Made by a program: the position numbers and the translations under genes. Below are positions 45,418-60,400 of a stretch of 64,000 bases of DNA, in pieces (positions within the stretch are counted from its first letter, which is position 1; every line of letters begins with the position of its first letter). This DNA comes from Phalacrocorax aristotelis. Its lineage: Eukaryota; Chordata; Aves; Suliformes; Phalacrocoracidae. The stretch lies in assembly GCF_949628215.1 (NCBI RefSeq), contig NC_134277.1, positions 121,994,963 to 122,058,962 of the forward strand. The letters are read 5' to 3'. The notes beneath the pieces were generated by a model. That model had not been told where the DNA came from, made no database searches, and saw only the letters and a program-made list of their open reading frames with translations.

Positions 45418-48400
45418 CTAAAATTAAGAACAGAAAAATACACTCTTACTGAAAGAAACAAGCAGAAAATCTGAGATGGATTTTAAAATACGAAACAGTA
45501 CTTAAACACTGTTCACACAGCTTTATTTTTCAAGATGCGGAGACTCTTCAACAGCTGTAGATGGCTCGGCCAGTGAAGACTGGTGATTTCAGGTGTCCTT
45601 TACTAGTGAATATTTACCACGAATATTTCAGTCTTGTCAAAGGTCTCTAACAGTTCACATCCAAGCTGTTATCTCCTTACCTGCCCTGCTGATTTCTGCC
45701 TGCAAGTATATTTTGCTGCCTTTTCCAGTTCAGCCTTGACCACAAAAGGGACTCCTCCCAAGTCCTGTGCTTTTCAGTAGTTGTACGGTTTTAAAACAGG
45801 CTTGCTTCCTTTGCCTTCTTTTATTTTTATTTTATTAATCCAAAATGTCTTTTTAAAAGAGGATGGAAGGGATTAATTGTACTTTAACTGAACTTTAAAG
45901 ACATTCTGGCTTGAGCCAGACTTGACTAGACTGACATAAATAACGTAAGAATTCCATCAGATTTGAGTGCGACGTTTTTGGGAAGCAGCTTACCTCCGTG
46001 CCTCCCATACAGCTGGTTCAGGTTCCATTTCAAGCAACTGTCCAGCAGAAGCATATGGACTTAAATACTAACCCCCTAGCCTAAAAGCTGTGGAGATGAA
46101 CATAAAGAACAGCAGTCTGAGGAGTGAGAAGTTTAGCAGGCTTACGGGGTGGGGACGTGTGTGTTGCCAGGAACAGTAAAACTGCTCAGGAGGCCTGAGC
46201 TGGAGCAAGAGCGCTCACAGGGAGATATCTGGTGTTTTGGCTGGCAGGGCGGTTCAGAGAGCTTGTATGCGGACCAAAACAATTCTGACAGGAAGCTTGT
46301 TGAATTTTTGCGCTCTCTGCCTCTTCTCTTTCCCTAGCTGCCATTGTATCTGAAGGGAGCAAAATCTGACACAGGAGACTGCCAAAGCTCTCAGTGGAGC
46401 AGTTTAAAGCAGAAGGAGAGCATCTTACCAAGTGATTATTGCTGGATTGGCACCTGTAAGCTTTCTTTTGACGTAGCTGACTTTTTGCAAAGGGTACCAG
46501 TTTACTTCAGATGTGTTTATTTCCTTAATCCACGTGCCTCCTTTTTTCAGCTGTCTTTGTTCGAAGTTCTAAAGAGAAAAAAAATTTGCTGTATCGTAAA
46601 TCGTACACTTAAAAATAGCTTTAAGCAGCCACATCACAGCAAGTCAAGCCAGTAAGTTTTAACTGCAGACACAATGGAGGACAAAGTAGTAAGATGATAT
46701 CTAGCCTGCCCGTGATTTAAAATTTAATTTACAACCGGAGTTACTGAAGCGCAACTAGTTTCAGGTTTTTTTCTCTGTAATTATTACCTTGATATATACA
46801 GTGCTGTTCTGTAAGTCCAAGGGGCTCAGTGCAAAAAGTTGAAAATATTTATGCTGCTGCCATAAGTGACATAATGTGATCAAGAGATACCCACATTTTG
46901 AGGATTACCATGCAGATAAAAACCAGTACGCTGATAACACAGACACGTGCTACTATTCTTTGTCCGTCAATATAGAATTCTGTCATTTTACATCCTTTAA
47001 GTTCAGTTTCTCTGAGAACTCAATAAGACATGGAAAGATAAAGGGAGCACTGAGAGCGAGCATCAAGAAATGCTTGCTTTTTGCTCAGTTTTATCCTTAT
47101 TACAGTTTAAGAATTTTCACATGAAGAAGGAAAGAGGAAAAAAAATCCCACCTTCCAGTCCAAAGAAGGCTCTTTTACAAATACATCCATTGTGCTGATG
47201 AGGAGATCCGGAGCTGCACGATAAGCCCTTAGGGCATGCACCATCACGCTGTAAATGAGACCCCACTCTTTCACTGGCATCATCAGATTAACAAACTGGC
47301 GAGTCAGTCGAAAAGGCATCAACTCTGGCACACCCAAAAACTAGCCAAGGGGAAGGACAGTCAAAAGAAAACAAAAATTAAGGAACTTTGGAACAGAAGG
47401 ATTAGAAATCAATATTTGTTTTTTCTTTTCAGGCTTTGAAACCCTCTTTGTCACTGAACTGAAAACAATGTGCAACTTGGTAGAACAGGACCGAGTTGTG
47501 ACACTATTCATGACTCTAGTCATGAATATTTAGTGACAGTGGTTGGAAGCATGGCTGAACTATACAAAACACCACCGTATAGACTGTATGAAACTCTGTA
47601 CCTCCCCCCCTGCCTAAGAGTATCTGGAAACTGAGATTTTATTATACTAGCTAGAAGTAACTTGTAAAGACTATTTCACATCAGAATGATGGCAAATGAG
47701 AAGCATCGAATTTATTACCGAGAATAAGTGTGTAATTGCACATATTAAATGCAAAAGCTGTAAAAAATTAATTAGAAAACAAATACCTGCGTAGCTGCGC
47801 CAAACGCATATCCAAAGTCTATTCCCACCATGCCACCTGTCTCCTTGTTAATCATGAAGTTGGACAGATGTCTGTCTCCGATACCAAGTATCCAGTGGCT
47901 GATGCACATCAGTGCATGAGAGCTCGCAAAATGGGACCGCAGAAACAGGAAGGCTTCAGGAGACGTACTCATTTTCACAAAGGCTCGCCTTAACAAAACA
48001 GAAGTCACTTGTTGCATACAGATAAAACAACAACATTAATTTCACAATGTACAGTCATTAACAGCGCACTTACCGCAGCAGGTCTTCTGGAACGCTGCTT
48101 TCCCTGCTTCTGAAAGACCTAACTGTTTCCTTACGGTTAGCATTTCTGCAAATTAATGAAAGAGTAACGTTAGCTATTGAAATAACAGCCCACTGGACAT
48201 TACAAGCTAAGATGTGTACCTGACTGCATTAGCACACTTTGCTTACCCCAGTAAACAGTACAGCCAGACACACAGAGGGTTTGCCCAAGATGTTTTGTCT
48301 GGTATTAAAAATAGCCGCCCTTCTCTTTTTTCCCAAACAGTTTTTTCTGGGACTGATATTTCTTAATACAAAAGAGTATGTAGTTTTGCCTAGTTTTCCC

Positions 48401-51400
48401 CAAATTAAGCAGATGGGTTTAAGTTTTAATACAGCATCAGAATTGTGCTCTTTCTGGCTGGACAGTCTCCTCCAAAAAGAGAAACTAAGACCCAAACGAA
48501 ATCTCTCAGCTGCTTGCAGAGGCTATACTGACATTAGAAAGTAGTGCAGCACAAGGGGAGGCAACAGAACTAAATAGTTGGTGCTGAGGACATCCATGCC
48601 ATATGCACTTGGGGAAGGCAGGGCGAGTGAGTGCTCTGGTCTAGCCCACGTCTGGTCCTGCAAACTGAATGCTTGTGAGCAGCTGGAACGTGCTGGGTAC
48701 TCTTCTTCCAGTCTAGTTTCGTCTGAAAGGAGCAGAATTGTGCACTTGGGGCCAGCTCTGCGATACAAGCCAATGTGAGGTGAGTGGGGGTGACTGGGAA
48801 TTTACTTCAAAAGCGCATTCCAGATCTGAATAAAAGTACTGATGTAGACACACTGAGATAAACGAGCCAAAGTTTTCCCTTAAGAAAGAAGAAGCTTGCT
48901 TAAGCAGGTTATAGGCTGGTCAGAAGTGCTCCACTGGATATTTCCCTTCCCCCACTACAGTGCTAGATCCAGACAGGCGTGGAAATTCCTCTCAGAGGAT
49001 GCTCAAGTCAGGACCCAAAGCATCAATATAAATACTCTTAAAACTCTCAGTAAATCACAGTGAGTTTCTCTGTCCAACTTCAGCAGGTGTTCTGGCTCTG
49101 AGGCAGCCTACCTAACTGCAAAATCAGGAATAAGACACCTAGGAAATAAAGCTGAAGAGGAGCATCTGCTTCTAGACACTTTCCTAAGGAAGCGAGCAAA
49201 CTTCTGGAAGCATTCTTGTGCTCTGGTGGGATTTTGGCCATACTAAACTCATCCTGCAGAGCATCTCCAGTAAGACAAAGCAGTAAAACATGCAAAAATC
49301 ATAACTAGCCAGCACATTATAACGCAGATCCTATTTTTTCCTGGAATTTCTACAACTGTGTATGTATGCACACTCTAGTTTCTACATTCTACCTACCGTT
49401 CTCTTTTAAAACCTACCTGTACATATTATGGTATCGAGAGGTGCCTTGTGCTTTCCCACCTGTCTTGGACAGCCACTCAGAGTAGGTAGCACGAGGTCCT
49501 TCCATGCTAGGGACAAAAGAAAGAAAGAAAAAAGGCCTCATGATTTCCCTCTATCATCTTACCACTCTTGAATACCTGCAGGCTGAGTCTGTGCTCTGTG
49601 ACCCAGGAGATTTTTATGCACAGAAGGCATCAGGAAGCTACAGCCTACATTAACTTCAGCCCTTCTATGGAAATGAAGTTTAGGCCGTCAGTGCATGTGC
49701 TGATCCATCCATCTCTTTCCCCCAGCTCTGAATGTACTTCACTCATATTTGCCAGAAGATAAGACATCTAAGGTGTTAATTTGTCAACAGGTACTGTGAA
49801 AATCAGGTGTTGCCTTGAGAAGAAAGGCCTGAAATAATTTCTCCAGGGAGGGAAAGGTATTTTTCACACAGTCCATTTCAGAGGCACTATGTAGTCTACC
49901 ACAGGACGTGCTGCCATTTGTCCATTCAAACAGGTAGGGAATGCAGGAAGGCAGCCCGCTACCTCCTCAGTGTGTATAGGAGGGGAGGAATGGGGACTTG
50001 GACTTAAGGTATTAATCCATAAGAAGCCAGGCCAGTCTTCATTAGCTGTACTGCTTATAGAATGATCTGATGTTTTTCTCTCCCATCTTCACTAAACACT
50101 AGACATTAAACTTCTGTTCCAGAGGCAGCAACCAAGGTGTTCCAGAAGGCACCTGCCTTCTCTTTTCCTTCCAAACCATGTTCTGTGATATAGAGATCCA
50201 TTCCACTTAACAAGTATTTATCATTTACAGACTGCACAGCCCAACACTTTGGGATAAAGAGAACTATTTTAAAACTTCAGAAAGTTACTTCCCCCACCGC
50301 ACCCAAAATATAGCCAGCAAGGATTTAATCAGAATTTTCCTTTGAGTGCTGTCATTCAACCATAGCTTAATATAAAGTGTTTTAATTGACTTGTTTGAAG
50401 AGCATATAGGAAAATACGTGAAGTCTACATAAAACAATAAAATAAAGCTTTTTAAAATCATCAACTCTTTTTAGAAAGACACTGATCTTCTACATTTAAC
50501 GTATTAGAAATTTTCTCCCCTCACAAGGTTGTTCCATGTGAGTGCTCCTCCACCTTCCCAGCTGATGAACGGAGACCAACATAGTACTGCTGCTGTTCAC
50601 AGAGGTGAACCAGACGGCAGCAATGCAGAAACTGTAGCAGTTCCTAAACTGCTTGCAAATCAAGTAACTGTAGAAATAATGACTCTTTGGAGTCCAACTT
50701 CCATGCTGGAGGTTCCTCCAACCTGCCCCATAAACAAGAGAACTAGTAAAAAAAAAAGAATGGTGACAACACCACTTTGACAAACCCAAACAGAGATAAT
50801 GTACTAAGAACAACGTTGACAAATAAACCCATGTTTCTAAATTCCAGGATAGAAACAGGCTGAACTGCTAGAATTAAATCCATTTTACAAATATTGATCC
50901 CCCAACTGCAATCAAGAGAAAGCAAGCTAATTTATTCAAACCTAGCATTTGTATAAAGTCAGAGACAGCGTTCTTTTACAGTTGTGTTTTGTGCATCTGC
51001 TGCCAATTCCCCGTTACCGACACACTGCCGAACCCAGGTTTTGAACAGCTCTGTCTCTGCTCTGCTCTGTTCCCCTCCCCTCCGCTCCCCCCCTTGCTAA
51101 CCTACGTCCATTTCCTGCCTGATCAAGTCAGGAGATCAAAATCCTTTGCTTGTAAAATCAATCTGCTGATAAGGAAATGGTGACAATAATGACGTCACGC
51201 ATGATTATAAGCCTCTTGTTCAAACAAGCTGGGTGGAGGATATTTCAGTTACAGTGGTACTCATTAAACAAACAGTCGCTAATTACTAATTTGGGTCAGG
51301 AAGTACAAACTGCCTCCTTGCTTATAGCTGCTTTTATTTCATTCTTTTAAAAAATAAAAATGCTGCCATAAGACTGTCACTGTCAAAAAATCCATTAGTC

Positions 51401-54400
51401 GTGGTCCCTATTAGAGCAGACAGCTAAACCAAGCATCACCTGTTATAGTTGGCGTCTTCCTCTTTAGACATGCTGTTCTTAAGGAATTCTTTTAAAGTAC
51501 AAGTATTTTCCAGCCACTTGATGAGTCCCAGTCTGGAACAAAAGAAGTCTGAGATGAGAACAAGTAGCTCAGAGTTGAACTTTAGAGGGACACCACAAAT
51601 AGGAAGCAACACATTCTAGTGCCTGCTAAAAGAAGGTTGAAAGCTACCAATTAAAATATACTCTGAAAAGAAGTTTCCAGACAAAGTTCTTTCAATGTTG
51701 TTTAAAAGGAAAAGAAAAAAAAATTAAGCCAAGATACAAAACACTCTGACCCAGAATGGCACACAGAAATCTCGCTTTCTAATGTCCCAACAGTAATAGA
51801 CGTTAACATGAGGATTTCTGTCCCTTCAAGATAAGTGCCTACCTTGTTGTCATGGGGATGACCTGGTATGTTTTTAACTGCATATTCCTTTGGCTACACA
51901 TAGCATCTTGGGAAAGGATAATGTTCATTACATCGAACAGTTGCTCAATACGTTGGTCTTGCCGCAGGTCTTCACCACCTTTGACAAGAAAAGGATACTC
52001 CCGCTCATCACTGCCTCGGATTGTTATACGTTTTGGCTTCCTCAAGGATTCCATTACACTTATCTTGAAAAAGACAGGAAAAAGCAAAATATTTGTGACA
52101 GAAGACTTGGCCTTACAGAATCATCACCAAAATTAAGCACATCTGTCATTCCTAGATGGCATAATCAAGTTGCTCAATTACTACTACAAAAACAAATGCC
52201 TATTTGCAGACCTTCCTTTGTGTGCTGCAAGATGCGTACACAAGCAACAACCTCGCTATTGTCAAATTCTTCAGATGGAGCATGGACACAAATTTATACC
52301 ACAGAGGATTTTGTCTCAAACTTATAAACATACCCGTTCATCAAATCCAGAGATTTTTGCGTGGTACTCAGGCAGTGGTTTCCCTTTTCCATCATACTGA
52401 CCTGAAGTGGTAGTGGAAAAATTAAAAGAAGAAAAAAAAATTAAAATCAATCTATATAACTTTTGAAGTGTGTTTAAGAACAAAACACGAGTCCAAATAT
52501 TTTGTCAAATTGGTAGAATGATAACTATGAAGAAAATATTTTTTTAAAATGCATAAAAAACCATCATACACATATGATTTTGGCTGTGAATTACTAATAT
52601 TCTTTCCTTCTTAAGCTGTTAGAATTGCAGCTCGTAACAGTTTCAGAAGACGCATCCTTTTTGAACTAGATTTAAACATACGTTAGATTTATATATCAGA
52701 TTTCCTGTAGTCAGGCCTTCAAAAAAATACTAAGTTCTTAGGTAAGAGATACAATTTTAGATACAATTTTAAGAATCTGGACTATACCTTAAGAACAGAT
52801 TTAAGAGATGATGAATAAACAGAGTCATCTCAGGTGAAATCTACCTCTGTGTAAGGCCAGAAAGAACGGCCACATAGCCAATATAAGAAGTAGAGCTCAA
52901 GAGCCACAGCTTTTTTTCTAAAGGACAGGTCGCCATTGACACTAAAGGGGAACTTACCAGGAACTTCTAGTTCGTTCCTCAAGAACTCAGCTTTGAATTC
53001 ACTCATCCACGGTGAACATTCTTTCAGGTTTCCAGGTTCTTTATGGTTTTTGTTCATTTCTGAGAGGAGAGAAGCTGCAATCGCATCAAAGTCACTAGCC
53101 TTCATATTCAACAGTTCTGAACCACCTTTTCCAAAATGATTATCGAAGTCCTTCCCAAACACCTGAGGTTCATTTATAAGAAAGGAATCCTGTTAACGCA
53201 GTGCTAGGAACTCCCCAAACAGTACCTTCCTATCTACACACACAGCTTCACCTTAGCTCCTAAAATAATTATCATCCTTCCACTCCAGTTCTTTTTTTCT
53301 GCATTATTTCTAGTCTGTCAGAACACTTTTACTGCCTGTTTCGTAGACCCACCAGCTGTCATCAACAGAAATACCTACATTACACCAAACCAGTGATATC
53401 AAAGATCTGTAGAATTAGATCATAAACCTTTTTGCCATATCAAAAACCCTGCCCATTAAACTTAATACATGTATCTCACCTGCTTACAAAAACTTAAGAA
53501 CAGCTAGTGAAATATTGATATCAAATACAAATATTTACATTTGTACCTATTAAAACAAATACAAATTCCCTCATGAAGCTAAATACAGGATTATTATCAG
53601 AACATTTAATTGATGTCCCACTCTTTAGATGTCATCACACTTTCAAACTGCTGCAACAAAACCCCCAAAACCCAAAACCCCCTCAACTGTTCTATTTACA
53701 AATGGCAAAAAATAATACAGATGGATAAGCTATGTTAACTCTTTTTCTCCCCCCTTAGAACTTGAATGCTATGTACTTTATGGAAGGTCTGGGATTTTTG
53801 TTTGGTTTTGAGGTTTTTGTTTTGTTCCTTTTTTTTTTTTAAACTAGCAGCAACCATACTGCACAGCAAGCAAATAGCTAATTTTATATATACCTTTTTT
53901 GCTAACTAAAAGATAGTACATGTACATGTAATGCATGTCATGTATCTTTATGTATTAAAAGAATTTTTTTGCATGTTAGAAAATGCCAGTTTCAGTGTTT
54001 CATTTACCATCATATCCATTATTCATGATTTGCCTTGAGATAATTCAGACGTAAAATTTATATAACCATATTTTAAAAGTATTTTAAATATCTGATAAAG
54101 GAGAACTGCAAAGACATTTCATACTGATCTGTTTAATAAGCAAAGTAAGTATTATCTGCAAGTTGATAACTGAGTTGACTTATTTTGTTCATAATTCAAG
54201 GTTCTAGGGAAAAAATAGATGTTCCCTCTTGGACCTCACTGGTATTAACAGCTTGGAGAGATATGTAAGCTCACTTGTTTTTTCAATGCCGTATCATTTT
54301 TCTCCCAAGCTAAGGAGGACACAGCTATTTCACTGAAGTAAATGAAAATACAGAAAATATCCTTCTGAAGAAGAGACTGCTACAGGCAACATCTTTATCA

Positions 54401-57400
54401 CTTTAAATCTATTTCCAGATGATCATCTGATTGCTTTCTCTGCTCTGTTCTTTGACTTCCTTTAAAATTCAAGGCAGCAAATATTTAATATTTATCAATA
54501 TAAAATATTTAATAGCAAATATTTAATAGCCTTCCTTAAGACTGTATTTTAATTAACACAATCCATCAACAGTGTTTAATTTATGCATTATTGGAATTTC
54601 ATGTTAACAATAAAAGCAAGATTTTTATTAAGTTACAATTGAAACTGTACATAAATGATAGACATGAAGATTACAGCCCTGAAGTTCTCCACGTATTAAA
54701 GCAATTTTATATGTCAGTCAAGAGATACAACTCTTTTTTTTTTTTCCAGCAAGGACACTAGAAACTACACAGTTATCCTCACAGCCCACTTTGTTTCTCC
54801 ATTAATACTGCATCACGAAGGCAAAAAACTTCAGAGTCTATGCACCATCACCCTGACCCTTTTCTCCTGCAGCCGCAGCGTGTGAAAGGAATACTGCTCT
54901 CCCTCGTCCCTTCAGCAGAGGGGAACAACCCTGCTATCCCTCTTCCAGCACCTCCCTCACTCTTCTCTCCCTACTCTGTTAATTCAATAACAAAAATCCA
55001 TCAGCATTACCTGCAGCATTGTCTAATACCACACATTTCAGCTTTTTAAAGAGCCATGGATTTTTTTGTTTAAGTGGGCCCAGCAACCAAACGCAGACTG
55101 CCTTTGCCCTCCTGCTAGGTCCCTTGCTGCGCCTGTACCCTGCATGGCTCAACCTACAGCTGCTCCTCTCCCTCCACCCCAACCCTGGCAGCGGCACATC
55201 CTGCAAATTTGTATTCCCATACTCTTTTAAGTTTAAAGTCATCATCATCAGAGACACAACTTATCTTGCAGCAACATATTCAAAAGGCTAGTATGCTCCT
55301 GAACTTCTAATTGCTCTTCTCTGCTGCTCTATCACCTCACCTCCTCCTGACCCCACCTTACTCAACCACACCTTACTCCCATCCTCCACCTTCCCTGCTC
55401 ATGGGGAAGGAATCTCCCTAGAGATACTTGGATAAGGTTATCTAGTGCTAATGTGACATAAGAATGGCCGTACGGCAGAGACCTGGATCCACCTAGCCCA
55501 CAGTACAAGCACACAGCTGGGCTTCTGTGGCAGTATCACTCTCCTGGCCTCCAGCAATTTGCCGCTCAGGGTTTTCTGGACCCACAAGTGTGCATTTGTA
55601 TGTAAAAGCACTCAAAGCATTTTTCCCCTCCCCATGCTATTGTCTACTTGCTATTTGAACCGATGAAAGCATCCATAATACCCTGCAGGAGGAGTTCAGC
55701 ACTTAAGTGCGTATTGAATGAGGAAACACTTCTCCCTGTTTGTTTTGAACCTGCCTTTTCCACATAATATTTACTCCACGCTTGGCACTCCTGATGTTGA
55801 GAGCCTTATTGTATCTGTCCTCGCTGTGCCTTTTCCAACTGGAGGAATGGTAAAGTTGTTCCTTGTACAGAGGTTACTCTGTACCTCCAATTATTCTTGC
55901 CACTCTGAACCTCCTCTGGTTTCATTATATCGATATTGAGAACTGCAGATGAGGATTACAGTGTTCAAGATGTAAGAGTCAGAGAAGGCTGCTAAGTCAA
56001 CATCTAAATCCATGTTTTGTTCTCTATTCTTAATAATGACTAACAGCTGCTTTTCTTTCTTGACTGCTCTTGAGTATTCACAGCTGATGTTTTCACAGAA
56101 CTATCACAAATCAAGATTTTGTTCCTCAATTGCAATAGTCAGCTCAAACCCAAAGACCTTTTATGTGGAAAGTAGGGGTTTTGTTTTGGGTTTGTGGTTT
56201 TTTTTTTTCCTACATGCATCGCTTCATTTTTCTACACTGACTTTCACTATTTCAGATCTCAGTCAGTTCTGTAAAGTCCTTTCTGTAATTCTTCTTAGTT
56301 GTAACTCTTCTGAATAACTTACCATAAATAATTTAGTATCAGCAGCAAATTTGAGTAGCATAATACAGCAAAACACTCTGAAGTGCTCATACATCCTTGG
56401 CAGCAGGGAAAAAAACAAGGCCAGATTCCTGTGCAGGTTCACGGATGGTCAGAGGCGCCCAGGCCCTCAGAACCTGGCACTGTGCAGGACACAGGAGGCA
56501 GAAGCCGAGTAAGAGGGAACATTTAGTCCTGCAGGGCAGTCAGAAGTGGAGGTTGAACTATAATAAGCCCATAGCTTCTAGCAAAGAAATCCCAGTCCTG
56601 TACTCCTGACTTGATCTCTTGTCTCATCAAGTCCTCCAGCACCTGTAAAAGCTGTGATCTGTTTCTCTTTTGACTTCCTGGTGCCTTTTAGAAAAGCCAA
56701 CACTACACAGTCATCACACATACCTGAATAAACCTTTTCCTCAGCAATCCAAGGCCAGGAGCCTCTAAATTTCCCAAATTCTTGTACATCCCTTCATACA
56801 TTTCCTTGAGCTTATTTTTATTCCTCTGAGCTTTTACCAACTCGTTTCTGACATCCTCAACCCAATCCTGCAAACAGAAGGAAACAGAAGAGCACTGAGA
56901 AAAAGTTTACTGACCCTTGCTCTTTGGTAATCTGTTCAGATTGCATCTGGGTTACTGTACTTACTAATAGTCAATTAATGTGTCTTTTGACAACCAAAAG
57001 GGCAATAAAAAAAGCTATGGAAATATTTCCCTTTCATTCTGTCTCTCGATAAAATATTTCTACTCAATAATATAATTATGCTTACTACCATAGTGTCTAG
57101 CGCAAACTAAGAAAGCCTCTACGGCGCCAGGAGTGGTATTTAACACAAGACAAGAATCCTTTGGGCAACAGGCTCAGAATGTGGACAAGGAAGCCCAACA
57201 GAGAACAGGAAAAGGGCATAAGAATACAAGTAGTAAGAAATTGTAGAGATGGCCACAAATGATAATTCTGTAACAGTTTCAGAACAATTAAGGAAGACTG
57301 ACTATGAGGCAGGGCAGAGACCCTGAAGGAGAAAGCTGAAAAGGGCTAGCTAGCACAAGGAGGGAGGCCATCGGCAGCAAAAGCTGCTGACAGCACCCTG

Positions 57401-60400
57401 ACATCATCACCAGTTGATTCTGGGTTGAACCGCTTCCGGAGGCTGTGGTGTCAACCGAACTGTGTCAGGCTCCACCCAGCACTCTTCTTCCTAAACAGTG
57501 GGTGAGGAATGAAGGGAAAGGAGGGGGCTGGGAGGGGATAAAAAAGATACACTACCTTAAAAAGCATTATGGGATTAGAGAGCTGTTCCAGGGAGCGAAC
57601 AAAATCTTCAACTACTCCTCCTCTGTCCAACTTATGCTTGATCCTTTATAAGAAAAAAAAAAAGTGCATCACAACACAACAGGAACTACCATCACCACCT
57701 AGCCTGCAGATAAGCAATGCTCCAGATTGTCTGCTATATTAAAGAATCTGGCAAAATAACCTGGGGGTAGCTAGGAGGACTCCCTCAGAATTGTGGGCTG
57801 CATGACTGTCCTTGCTGTGCAGCTCCCAATTTTTTAAGTGTCCCACTATGAAAACAGGAGCTTGGTGCAGGAGTGGAAAGCATACTTGCAACAGAAACGG
57901 GCATTAACCAGACTTCATCTTATCACAACAGTTATTCAAGAGACAGTTTTTGAAGTGCAAGACTTTATCTTCTTATTTTAAGTGAAAAAAACCCCAAGAC
58001 AAACAGCAAATGTATCAGAGGTTTGAAAAAAGCAAAAGGACACCTAAAATTGTATTAGTGCTTCTACAGCACTGTGTGATAAAAGTTGACTTTTGCCTGG
58101 GGATTAACTCAGATTTTACTGCATGGCAAAATGGGCAAGGGAGGGCTTGTGGAGGAAGGCGCATGCTGCACACTGAATAAACCGAGAAGACAACAAAGAG
58201 CTGTCATTCCCCAAAAGATAACATGCATCCGCTTCACTGGCCCTCTCTGAAGTCTGGTAGGAGTATCTATTCCATACAAATATCTCTGCTCTTGCCTGGT
58301 ATTAAAGTGACTCTAAATGTCCAAGCTAGCTTCATCTTCATCTTTGATGGGTACTGACTCTCACTGCTGTGAAGTCTGCTACAGTAAAAGGCTAACTATG
58401 CACCTGATTTCCCTTCAGCCTCAGCAGAGCAGGAAAAGGAGAAACTTTCACTACCACAGAATTATCTGTAGAAAGGGCTTGCCTCTCTGTGGTCTTGTTT
58501 TTCTTTGAAAAAATTCTAGCTTCCCACAGCCTGGGGGCTATATGTACTCAACACTTCAGAAAGTATTCAGGCCACCAACCTGAGTATGTCTAATACTAAG
58601 AGAGCTCACGTATTGGTTTTCCCTGTGCCTTTAAATGAGAACACATGGGACTACTCTCTAATGCTTCTCATGTCCCCTAAAGAAAACAGTTTCATTAGGA
58701 AAAAAACCATCTCCACTCCTGAATAAAAACATACAAAAGAGCTACTCTGATTGCAAATTCACCTTTCTACAAACGCCTTATTCGTACAACCAGTTGCAGT
58801 ATCTTTGAAACAGTAACTTTCACTGCTGATCATGAAAGGGTAGATGATTGCCTGGGGATAGGTATTTGCGATCTCTTCAACAGTATGTTGCACAGCTACT
58901 GCTTCATCCTTGTCAAGTAGTGCCATCATCTGGCTAATCCAACCAATGAACTGCCAACAGGGAACCGAAGGAAGCTGCAAAAACACAGACACTGCTTTCA
59001 GCTTTGGTCCTCCTTGAAAATACCAAACAGAGCAAATGCAAACAAAACTGCTCTGTGGCCCAGCCTAACAGACAGAAACACATGAAAAGGAAACAGATAA
59101 TGCCAACTAGGTTACACAAAACATTCCCCAATAAAGCCAATTTCATTATTTTTATTATTACTACTACTACCACCACCACTACTAACTACTGCTGCTTAAT
59201 AGGTTTTTCTTTACAAAGATTTGCAGTGTGCTGATCAAGAGGAAACTATACTCAAATTCTACCTGGACGCAATATAATAACTTTTGATCACCATATACAA
59301 ATAACTCAAAAATTTGAAGGGACAGTTCAAACACCATTGGGTTGAAGTCTTTATTTGGGTAAGAAAAGCCAGGATGGAGAACACTGGAACTTGTACCACA
59401 GTTTTGTTCTTCCTTCAACTTTAAAGACTTGCTAGTAGATATTAATTTCAGTAGTGCATCCCCTGCCAATATACTTCATGCTTACCTCACTCCAAAAGCT
59501 GTATTACTTTTGAAAGGAGTGCTACAATGTATTTTCCTTTGATAGCAAGAGACCAGACTCCGACTCCTTTCTTCCTGTCTCATCCCTTCCTACCTTTCTA
59601 ACGGAGTTTGAGATCAGATTGCCAGTATTTATCTCACAGAAGCAGAGGATGAAGAAACGCCTGGTGAAGTTCTTTTCTGGGTGAGGTTTGTTAAGTGGGT
59701 GAGGTTTGTTAACTGGACCAGGTGTTAGGTTCTGTTTGAACCATCAGAGTTTCACTGTGGCCACACCTTGTGCACCTCACCTACTTTTGCTACGTTCCCA
59801 GTTTCCTGGGGTAACTAAGCCATGTTTCTGTCTCTTTTGAGTTCTTCCTCTGACAGGGCCTGGCACTCTATGAGAACCAGCACAATGGGCTTGAAAGTGC
59901 GGGCAGGCCAAGGCAGGAACAGGTATGAGTCATGGAGGACCTCTCAGCTTATCTGTCCCATGACAGCAGGGAAGGCAGCGTGGCTCACAGTATCATGCTG
60001 TGGAACAGAATTGGAGGGACAGGTTGTGGAAGGGAGGAAGAAGCTGTAGTAAACTCTGAAGTGAAGCAGGACAGGGAGAGGTGGGAGAAGTGGAAAACGA
60101 CCATGGAAAAGCTGCTGGCATCCTGCATACAGGAAACTCAGCCTACAGAAATAAGATACAAGCCTCACCCTAATCCTATGTGCCTTTATAAGCCCACTTA
60201 GATCGTTCAGAAGGAAGAAAAACTGCAATAACATTTCTCTCCAGCAGCTCTCAAACTAACATTTGGAACCAAATAATAATAAAGTTAAACTTTTAAGAAA
60301 AAAGTTTCTGTCCATATGAATTAGACTCAGCAAGTTAGAGAAAAGGCAAGGAACAATGATGGGATAAAATGTATCTGATTTACCTGCAGCAAAACTTACC

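Noticed and set aside
45670-45770. A second exon-like patch with a gtaagg donor in the last PRKDC intron
   Set aside because: The translation does not fit the protein, and inserting it would break the TG|T junction.
45995-46050. An exon-like minus-strand patch with a good gtaagc donor
   Set aside because: Its translation ([16 protein letters not shown]) does not match DNA-PKcs. The true penultimate exon is at 46429-46568, with matching phases on both sides.
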